NCBI GenBank assembly: GCA_030840515.1
Contig: JAVEEJ010000213.1
Coordinates: 1 to 20,605, forward strand
Direction of reading: 5' to 3'
Origin: Frankiaceae bacterium
Lineage (GTDB): Bacteria > Actinomycetota > Actinomycetes > JAVEEJ01
Length of the DNA stretch: 20,605 bases
This document shows positions 14,744 through 20,605 of the stretch, piece by piece (position 1 is the stretch's first letter; the number at the start of each line of letters is the position of its first letter). Under the pieces are notes generated by a model, which made no database searches, had not been told where the DNA came from, and worked only from the letters and a program-made list of their open reading frames with translations. The translations under genes and the position numbers were made by a program.

Positions 14744-15774
14744 GACGGCGCGCCCCGGGTGAGCAGGTCCACCAGCCCGAAGCCGAACAGCGCGATCCCC
14801 ACGAAGCCGTTGGTGGTGAAGAACGACCGGGTCACCCGCGACAGGTCCGACGGCCGGACGATTGCGTGCTCGTAGCAGAACGCGACGGCGGTGATCGCGA
14901 GGCCGACGTACCACCACGGACCGAAGTCCTCCCGCACTCCGAACCAGAGGAACAGCGCGAAGGTCACGGCGTGCACCACGGCGGACGCGATCAGAGCGGT
15001 GCGCACCCCGAATCGGGCCGGCACGCTGCGCACACCGATCACGCGGTCGACCTCGGCGTCCTGGCAGGCGTAGATGAGGTCGAACCCGCCGATCCACAGC
15101 CCGACGGCAAGTCCGAGGATCACGGCCGACCAGGACCAGTGGCCGGTCACCGCTATCCAGGCGCCGATGGGGGCCACCGCCTGAGCGAGCGCGAGCACCG
15201 CATGGGGGAAGTCGGTGACCCGCTTCGCATAGGGGTAGCCGATGAGCGGGAGCACGGCGAGCGGTGCGAGGACGAGTGGCAGCGGCCCGAGTGCCGCAGC
15301 CGCGACGAGGAACACCGCCAGTGCGACGAACGCCCCCGCCATAGCCGTGCTCCGGCTAACCACTCCGGTCACCAGCTCGCGCTGGGCCGTGCGCGGGTTC
15401 CGGGCGTCGATCTCGCGGTCGATCAGTCGGTTCGCGGCCATCGCGAAGGTCCGCGCCGCCACCATCGCCACGGTGATCAGGCCGAGCACCCGCCACTGCA
15501 CGATGTCCAAGCCGGTGCACGACGGATCGCCACCGGCGCTGAGGATGTCGAAGAACTCGGCGGGGCCGTGGAAGAGCGGATGTGGGTCAAAGCAACTCAA
15601 CGGCCGCGCCATCGCCGTCAGCGCCGCCAGGAAGGCGAAGGGCAGCGCGAAGATGCTGTGCTCGATCACCACCAGCCGCAGGAACGCCCGCACCCTCCCC
15701 GAGCTGTCAGTGCGTGGCGGTGCTGCGGCACCCACTGGCACTGACAACTCGGGCGGCCTGCGTCGAGGTGTCAC
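14740..15774 (-). CDS. mqnP: UbiA-family prenyltransferase for 1,4-dihydroxy-6-naphthoate (MqnP)
   Basis: This integral membrane prenyltransferase has several transmembrane helices and both Asp-rich motifs: NRLIDREID (115-123) and the second motif DAEVD (239-243) within YACQDAEVD. NPRTAQRELVTG is typical of the MqnP/UbiA branch. It attaches the polyprenyl tail in the futalosine route. GTG 15774 overlaps the ubiD TGA (GTGA), like other junctions in this operon, and gives 344 residues. It then includes a 48-bp palindrome read in frame (about residues 9-25). The alternative GTG 15693, just after the palindrome, gives 317 residues and a more usual N-terminus, but its GGGGAGG has no spacing. Between helix 1 and the first Asp motif lies a loop of about 35 residues with C61 and C86, which seems longer than in the Streptomyces enzyme as I remember it. 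Confidence 0.92.
   Translation of the reverse strand: MTPRRRPPELSVPVGAAAPPRTDSSGRVRAFLRLVVIEHSIFALPFAFLAALTAMARPLSCFDPHPLFHGPAEFFDILSAGGDPSCTGLDIVQWRVLGLITVAMVAARTFAMAANRLIDREIDARNPRTAQRELVTGVVSRSTAMAGAFVALAVFLVAAAALGPLPLVLAPLAVLPLIGYPYAKRVTDFPHAVLALAQAVAPIGAWIAVTGHWSWSAVILGLAVGLWIGGFDLIYACQDAEVDRVIGVRSVPARFGVRTALIASAVVHAVTFALFLWFGVREDFGPWWYVGLAITAVAFCYEHAIVRPSDLSRVTRSFFTTNGFVGIALFGFGLVDLLTRGAPS
15702..15749. repeat. 48-bp palindromic repeat, copy 3
   Basis: The arms AGCTGTCAGTGC (15702-15713) and GCACTGACAACT (15738-15749) match at 11 of 12 positions. A second inner hairpin, GGTGC-TGCG-GCACC, lies in the centre at 15719-15732. Total length is again exactly 48 bp, and 16 codons keep the mqnP frame open. 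It shares GTCAGTGCGTGGCGGTG with copy 1. Confidence 0.88.
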
Positions 15775-17216
15775 AGGCCGTACTCGCGCCAGCGAGCCGT
15801 CACCCGTTCCACCACGGCCGGGTCCTGCACAAGTGGCTCGGGCCACTCACGGGTGTATCCCTCCCCGGCGAGCTTGCGGGTGGCGTCGATCCCGGCCTTG
15901 CCACCCCAGAACTGCTGGTAGGCCGAGTGGTCGAGGTGGTCGACGGGGCCGCTGGTGACGAGCAGGTCATGGGAGTAGTCGACGTTCCCGAAGGCGCGCC
16001 AGGCCACCTCCGAGTAGTCGTGCACGTCGCAGTCGGCGTCGACCACCACGATGAGCTTCGACAGCGAGAGCAGCCCTGCGCCCCAGATCGCGTTCATCAC
16101 CTTGTGGGCGTGCTTGGGGTAGCGCTTGTCGATCGAGACGATCACGCAGTTGTGGAACACGCCCTCCACCGGGAGGTCGTAGTCGACGATCTCCGGCAGC
16201 GTCAGCTTGATCAGCGGCAGGAAGAAGCGCTCGGTCGCTTTGCCCAGCGGCCCGTCCTCCTGCGGCGGGCGCCCGACCACGATGCTCTGGAAGACCGGGT
16301 CCTTCTGCATCGTCATGCACTCGACGCGGACGAAGGGGAAGTCCTCGATCGGCGTGTAGAAGCCGGTGTGGTCTCCGAACGGGCCCTCCGGCAGCCGTTC
16401 GCCGGGCTCGACCCACCCCTCCAGCACCACCTGCGCGTGCGCCGGCACCTGCAGCGGGACGGTGAGGCAGTCCACCATCTCCACCCGCTCCGACTGCACG
16501 AACCCGGCGAACAGGTACTCGTCGATCTCTGGGGGCAGCGGCGCGCTCGCCGCGTAGGTCACGGCGGGCGGGCAGCCGAACGCGATCGCCACCGGCAACC
16601 GCTCGCCCCGTCGCTCGGCCACGGCGTAGTGCGTGTTGGAGTCCTTGTGGATCTGCCAGTGCAGCGACAAGGTGCGCGCGTCCTGCTTCTGCAGCCGGTA
16701 CATGCCGAGGTTGCGCGCCCCCGTCTCCGGGTGCTTGGTGTGCGTCAGTCCGAGGTTGAGGAACACGCCTCCGTCGTCGGGCCAGGCCTGAATCCCCGGG
16801 AGCGCGTCGAGGTCGACGTCCGGCCCCTTGAGCACGACCTGCTGGCACGGCGCGCCCTTGACCTTCTTGGGCGGGACGTTGCGCAGCTGCGCGACCTTGC
16901 CGAGCGCCTCGCGGAACCCGCTCCAGCCGTGTGGCAGCTCTGGCTTGAGCATCGACCCGATCCGCTCGGCGACCTCGTCGAAGGAGGCGATCCCCAGCGC
17001 CTTCGTCATCCGACGCTCGGTGCCGAAGACGTTGATGGCCAAGGGAATCCTCGCCTCGCCCACGCGGTCGAAGAGCAGTGCCGGACCGCCTTGGCGTACG
17101 ACGCGCTCCACGATCTCGGTCACCTCGAGATGAGGGGAGACGGGTACGGCGACCCGCGCCAGGTCACCGTCGGCCTCGAGGTCCCGCAGCAGCTCGCGCA
17201 GGTCGGCGTACGCCAT
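15771..17216 (-). CDS. ubiD: UbiD-family decarboxylase for the menaquinone intermediate
   Basis: This is a prenyl-FMN-dependent decarboxylase of 481 residues, the normal UbiD size. Landmarks are GGVFLNLGLTHTKHPETGARNLGMYR (149-174), which contains the conserved Arg, and PEGPFGDHTGFYTP (276-289) with the conserved Glu. VIVSIDKRYPKHAHKVMNAIWG and VVVDADCDVHDYSEVAW follow in the C-terminal part. In this setting it probably decarboxylates prenylated 1,4-dihydroxy-6-naphthoate, the step assigned to the UbiD-like gene beside mqnP in Streptomyces. ATG 17216 is preceded by GGGGGTG and lies 2 nt after the ccsB stop. A frame open to 17981 is a shadow of ccsB. Its TGA overlaps the proposed mqnP GTG. Alternative: another UbiD substrate, but the neighbouring mqnP and ubiX argue against this. 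Confidence 0.95.
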   Translation of the reverse strand: MAYADLRELLRDLEADGDLARVAVPVSPHLEVTEIVERVVRQGGPALLFDRVGEARIPLAINVFGTERRMTKALGIASFDEVAERIGSMLKPELPHGWSGFREALGKVAQLRNVPPKKVKGAPCQQVVLKGPDVDLDALPGIQAWPDDGGVFLNLGLTHTKHPETGARNLGMYRLQKQDARTLSLHWQIHKDSNTHYAVAERRGERLPVAIAFGCPPAVTYAASAPLPPEIDEYLFAGFVQSERVEMVDCLTVPLQVPAHAQVVLEGWVEPGERLPEGPFGDHTGFYTPIEDFPFVRVECMTMQKDPVFQSIVVGRPPQEDGPLGKATERFFLPLIKLTLPEIVDYDLPVEGVFHNCVIVSIDKRYPKHAHKVMNAIWGAGLLSLSKLIVVVDADCDVHDYSEVAWRAFGNVDYSHDLLVTSGPVDHLDHSAYQQFWGGKAGIDATRKLAGEGYTREWPEPLVQDPAVVERVTARWREYGL

Positions 17217-17218
17217 GG

Positions 17219-18217
17219 CTACACCCCCGCGTAGGAGTGCTTGCCGGTGATGACGAGGTTGACGCCGAAGAAGTTGAAGATCAGGCAGACCAGCGCAGCG
17301 ACGGCGATCCAGGAGGCGGCCTTGCCTCTCCAGCCGGCCGTCGACCGCGCGTGCAGGTAGGCGGCGTAGGCCACCCACGTGATGAACGCCCAGGTCTCCT
17401 TCGGGTCCCACCCCCAGTAGCGCCCCCAGGCGGACTCGGCCCAGATCGCTCCGGCGATGACGGCGAAGGTCCAGATCGGGAAGCCGAGGCCGATCGCGCG
17501 CTGCGCAAGACGATCGAGCGTCTCGGCGGGCGGGAGCTTGCGCGCGAGACCCGAGAATCCGACCCGCTTTCCCTGCGCGACGAGCACCTCGTAGTGCAGC
17601 GACATCAGGTGCAGCATCGCCGCGGTGCTCCCGAGCACGAAGATCCCGGTCGCGACCACGGCGGCGGTCACGTGGATCGGCAGCCAGTAGGTGCTGAGCA
17701 CCGCCTGGACCGGGCCGACACTGGTGTAGAGGACGGTGCCCGCAAGGCCCATCGACAGCAGCACGGGAGCGAGCACGAACGCGCCGAGGAAGCGGGCCTT
17801 CTCCCGCCACAGCAGCCACAGGTAGGCACCGACCACCGCGAGGCAGGTGGCGGAGATGAACTCCGTCATGTTGCCCCACGGGATCCGTCCCGCGGCGAGC
17901 CCGCGGCTGAGGATCGAGCCGGCGTGCAGCAGGAAGCCGAGGATGGTGAGGCCGACCGAGACCCGTGCGACGCGGTCCCACGTCGACCGGGCGGTGGGGC
18001 GCGGCTCGACCGGTCCTGCAGCCAGCGGCGGGCCACCTGCGCCGACGAGCTGCCGGGACTGCGCCTCAACCGCCGCCTCGACCGAGGCAGTCGCGGTGCG
18101 CGGCCCGAACGCGGCCTCGACCGCGAAGCCGAGAGCGGCCGGTGCGTAGGCAAGCAGGGCCGCGCCGAACAGGTTGTCCGAGAGCGTGGCCAGCCCGAGG
18201 TCCACCGCCACGCTCAC
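17219..18217 (-). CDS. ccsB: Cytochrome c maturation protein CcsB/ResC
   Basis: This System II haem-handling protein has 332 residues and about eight transmembrane helices. The WWD-type signature WGRYWGWDPKETW (264-276) is complete. Candidate haem-ligand histidines are H99, H182, H289 and H327. A polar linker of about 40 residues (40-80) lies between helix 1 and the rest, as is common in actinobacterial CcsB. With ResB it transports haem and attaches it to apocytochromes outside the membrane. GTG 18217 overlaps the resB TGA (GTGA). GTG 18211 is 7 nt after GGAGG and may be the true start, giving two residues fewer. The ubiD ATG follows the stop by 2 nt, so cytochrome maturation and quinone synthesis are translated from one message. 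Confidence 0.95.
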   Translation of the reverse strand: MSVAVDLGLATLSDNLFGAALLAYAPAALGFAVEAAFGPRTATASVEAAVEAQSRQLVGAGGPPLAAGPVEPRPTARSTWDRVARVSVGLTILGFLLHAGSILSRGLAAGRIPWGNMTEFISATCLAVVGAYLWLLWREKARFLGAFVLAPVLLSMGLAGTVLYTSVGPVQAVLSTYWLPIHVTAAVVATGIFVLGSTAAMLHLMSLHYEVLVAQGKRVGFSGLARKLPPAETLDRLAQRAIGLGFPIWTFAVIAGAIWAESAWGRYWGWDPKETWAFITWVAYAAYLHARSTAGWRGKAASWIAVAALVCLIFNFFGVNLVITGKHSYAGV

Positions 18218-19839
18218 TCCTCCCGATCAGTCGGCGCTGCCGCACCGGTGGGCACCGCGGGCAGCACCGACCGCGCCCGCGAGACCAGGTCGGCGAACTC
18301 GTGCCGGAACCCGCTCTCGTCGGTGCGGGCGAGGCCGCCCATCTCCACCACCGTACGACCCGCGCCGGCCGGCCGCGCGCGCACCCAGACCCGTCGGCGC
18401 CGCACCCGCAGCGACAGCAGCAGGCCGAGCACCATCGCAGCGGCCGCAGCCAACGCGAGGTCCTTGCCCGGGTCGTAGGTGACCTGCAGGTTGGTCCACA
18501 TCCGGTAACCGTCGAAGGTGACGCTGGCTTTCCCGGCGCCGATCTGGTGGGTCTGGCCGGGGGCGAGCACGAAGCGGTCCGCCTTCGTCATCCGCGAGGT
18601 GTCGAGCCGGTACACCGACTGCGGCACCCCGCTCTCGAGGCCGAGGTTGCCGCGGTAGGCGACCACGCTGACAGCCGGGGCCAGTGCAGCAGGGAACGTC
18701 GAGACCGCGACACCGCCCTGGAGCAACCGAGTCGTGGGCGTGAACAGCGCGTCGAGGCCGAGCTGCTGCGGCTGCGCGCCCGGCACCTTCACCACGCCCG
18801 TGCTCGACAGCTGCGAGTCCTGCGGCAGGAAGGGGACCGGCCCCTGGAAGGCGACCTTCCCGGTGTCGTCCCGCACGGTGAACTCGGGGGCGTAGCCGTC
18901 GCCGAGCAGGTAGACCTTGGTCTGACCCATGACGAGCGGGTGGTTCACCTGGAGGTCGTAGCTGCGCGTCGGAGCCCCCGGACGCGGCGACCAGCGCAGC
19001 GTCGCGTCGAAGCGCTTCGCCGTACCCGCCTTGTCACCGCTGTCGTAGTACTGCGCCGCGAAGTGCTCCAGGGTCAGGGTGAACGGGGCAAGGGCTGAGT
19101 CCCTGAAGCGGTGTCCCGGCATGAAGTCGTCGTAGTTGCCGGCCGCGTTGACGAAGCTGTCGCCCTCCACGACAAGCACGGTGCCCTTGTAGCCGAACAG
19201 GCCACCCACTGCGACACCCAGCAGCAGCACGAGCAGTGCAAGGTGGAACACCAGGTTGCCGGTCTCGCGCAGGAAACCCTTCTCTGCGCGAACCGTCACC
19301 GCACCGTCGAGCTCAGGAACGAGATCGACGCGGAAGCGAGTACGCCGGACGGCATCGCGCAGCGCCTGCGCCGCCTCGTCGACAGCCAGCGATGTCTCCA
19401 ACACCGCGCTCTCGGGCAGCCGCTCCAGCCGGCGCGGTGCTGCGGGAGGCCTGGCCCGCATCGCCGTGTAGTGCTTGGCAGCTCGCGGGATGACACAGCC
19501 GGCCAAGGAGATGAACAGCAGCAGGTAGGTCGCGGAGAACCACCAGCTCGAGTAGACGTCGAAGAGCGAGACGGAGCGGCGGTCGAAGATCGGCGCGAGC
19601 CGCGGATGGGCGATGAAGTAGTCGCGCACCCGGATCGGGTTCGTGTTGTGCTGCGGCAGCAGAGACCCTGGAACTGCCGCCAGCGCAACGAGAAAGAGCA
19701 GCACCAGCGCCGTGCGCATGCTCGTCAGCTGGCGCCACGAGTAGCGCACGTAACCCCAAGCGGTCAGCCGCGGCGGACGCTCCGGTGCCTGCGGCGCCGA
19801 CCCCAGATCTATGGAGGTGCCCTCGTCCAGCTCCGTCAT
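18214..19839 (-). CDS. resB: Cytochrome c maturation protein ResB
   Basis: ResB is the partner of CcsB in System II cytochrome c assembly. The protein has 541 residues with transmembrane helices at about 42-58, 99-118, 200-220 and 462-478. A large extracytoplasmic domain (about 222-460) lies between the last two. ARLAP-type HPRLAPIFD, FDVYSSWWFSATYLLLFISLAGC and EKGFLRETGNLVFHLALL are strongly conserved, as is DGYRMWTNLQVTYDPGKD before the last helix. ATG 19839 overlaps the ccdA TGA (TGATG), which supports coupling. The C-terminus is a basic cytoplasmic tail. Length and order match actinobacterial ResB, and I see no disruption. Confidence 0.95.
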   Translation of the reverse strand: MTELDEGTSIDLGSAPQAPERPPRLTAWGYVRYSWRQLTSMRTALVLLFLVALAAVPGSLLPQHNTNPIRVRDYFIAHPRLAPIFDRRSVSLFDVYSSWWFSATYLLLFISLAGCVIPRAAKHYTAMRARPPAAPRRLERLPESAVLETSLAVDEAAQALRDAVRRTRFRVDLVPELDGAVTVRAEKGFLRETGNLVFHLALLVLLLGVAVGGLFGYKGTVLVVEGDSFVNAAGNYDDFMPGHRFRDSALAPFTLTLEHFAAQYYDSGDKAGTAKRFDATLRWSPRPGAPTRSYDLQVNHPLVMGQTKVYLLGDGYAPEFTVRDDTGKVAFQGPVPFLPQDSQLSSTGVVKVPGAQPQQLGLDALFTPTTRLLQGGVAVSTFPAALAPAVSVVAYRGNLGLESGVPQSVYRLDTSRMTKADRFVLAPGQTHQIGAGKASVTFDGYRMWTNLQVTYDPGKDLALAAAAAMVLGLLLSLRVRRRRVWVRARPAGAGRTVVEMGGLARTDESGFRHEFADLVSRARSVLPAVPTGAAAPTDREE

Positions 19840-20605
19840 CAGATCACCGTCGTGAAGCGGTTGGTCATGTGGACCTGCATCCAGATGGTGATGTCGTTCC
19901 AGGCGCCGGTCACCAGCAGCACGCCGATCACGATCATGGTGACGCCGCCGAAGACGGTGACCGCGCGGTAGTGCCGCTTGACCACCGTGAACGCGCCCAT
20001 CGCGCGTCGGTAGGCCAGCGCCGTGATGACAAACGGCAGGCCGAGCCCGGCGCAGTAGAACGCTGTGAGCAAGGCCCCTTCACCAGCCCGGCCGCTGCTG
20101 AAGGCGAGGGTCTGGATCGCACCGAGCGTGGGGCCCTGGCACGGCGCCCACCCCACACCGAACGCCACACCGAGCAAGGGCGCGCCCATCAGCCCGGCTT
20201 GCGGGAGCCGGTGAATCCGCCACTCGCGTTGCAGCAGAGGGATGTAGCCGAGGAAGGCCACTCCGAGCAGGATCGTGACGACGCCGAGGACCCGCTCGAT
20301 GATGAGGATGTGGGTCTGCACAGTGGCGCCGAGTGTTCCGAACAGCGCGCCCAGGCTGACGAAGACCGCGGTGAAGCCCAGCACGAAGAGCACGCTGCCC
20401 GTGAGCACGCGGCTGCGCCGATGCCCAGGCCGACCACCGTCCACGCCGTCGGCCAGGTCGGCCCCCGACAGGCCCGTGACGTAGGAGAGGTAACCCGGCA
20501 CCAGCGGAAGGGTGCACGGGGAGAGGAACGAGATCAGCCCGACCAGGAAGGCGATGGGTACGGCGAGCAGCAGCGAGCCGTCATTGATGGTGTCGGCGAA
20601 CCCGT
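19839..20605 (-). CDS. ccdA: Cytochrome c biogenesis protein CcdA (start lies beyond window)
   Basis: This DsbD-family membrane thiol-disulfide transporter passes reducing equivalents across the membrane to keep apocytochrome haem-binding cysteines reduced. The frame is open to the window end, with 255 codons visible and the N-terminal start missing. Both redox cysteine motifs are present: SPCTLPLVPGYL in the first helix and GWAPCQGPTLGAI in the fourth. About six hydrophobic helices can be seen. It precedes resB with a TGATG overlap. A thioredoxin-like partner is often found upstream and would lie outside the window. The frame has no ATG, GTG or TTG that would be a better start before the first motif. 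Confidence 0.93.
   Translation of the reverse strand, partial: GFADTINDGSLLLAVPIAFLVGLISFLSPCTLPLVPGYLSYVTGLSGADLADGVDGGRPGHRRSRVLTGSVLFVLGFTAVFVSLGALFGTLGATVQTHILIIERVLGVVTILLGVAFLGYIPLLQREWRIHRLPQAGLMGAPLLGVAFGVGWAPCQGPTLGAIQTLAFSSGRAGEGALLTAFYCAGLGLPFVITALAYRRAMGAFTVVKRHYRAVTVFGGVTMIVIGVLLVTGAWNDITIWMQVHMTNRFTTVI

Noticed and set aside
2407..15749. The 48-bp repeats as a CRISPR array
   Set aside because: Copies are far apart, with no regular spacers and no cas genes. They are palindromic dispersed repeats.
15582..17234. Long open frame on the plus strand opposite ubiD
   Set aside because: It is antisense to a clear UbiD. The translation is His/Arg/Asp-rich, low in hydrophobic pattern and without family motifs. 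High GC makes such antisense frames common.
1..20605. tRNA or rRNA genes
   Set aside because: I saw no cloverleaf-like sequence with a conserved T-loop, nor any rRNA segment, in the intergenic regions.

Overview
The window comes from a high-GC Gram-positive actinobacterium. The support is roughly 70% GC, frequent GTG starts, GTGA stop/start overlaps, a BldC-type regulator, an LPXTG wall-anchored protein, and a System II (ResB/CcsB) cytochrome c maturation operon. The genus cannot be fixed from sequence alone.

The backbone is a nearly complete futalosine-route menaquinone pathway, all on the minus strand and spread over four transcription units. From high to low coordinates they are: (1) ccdA (cut by the window end)-resB-ccsB-ubiD-mqnP-ubiX (20605 to 14123), which joins cytochrome c maturation to late quinone steps; (2) mqnE-DUF4229 protein-GAF protein-subtilase (11715 to 8673); (3) mqnA-two CE3-like SGNH esterases-mqnC (7373 to 3534); (4) mqnX-menG-possibly a membrane protein cut by the window start (2386 to 1). 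MqnA makes 3-enolpyruvylbenzoate, MqnE makes aminofutalosine, MqnX deaminates it, MqnC cyclises, MqnP prenylates, UbiX/UbiD decarboxylate and MenG methylates. MqnB and MqnD are not in the window.

Other genes lie between these units. An orphan AbiEi-like/DUF559 protein (plus strand, 2516-3481) lies between mqnX and mqnC. A plus-strand protein at 7770-8618 has about 13 consecutive 11-residue repeats and an Ig-like C-terminus. A 561-residue LPXTG surface protein (13464 to 11779) has overlapping, mutually exclusive inverted repeats upstream of it. bldC (13817-14089) reads on the plus strand. Strong GC-rich hairpins at 8656-8691 and 11731-11764 separate units.

The most unusual signal is a palindromic repeat of exactly 48 bp present three times (2407-2454, 3466-3513, 15702-15749), with arms close to AGTTGTCAGTGCGTG. 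Two copies bracket the DUF559 gene and one of them supplies its stop codon. The third appears to sit in frame within the 5' end of mqnP. This resembles a REP-like or Rickettsia-palindromic-element-like small repeat and may be linked to the nuclease-fold gene it brackets.
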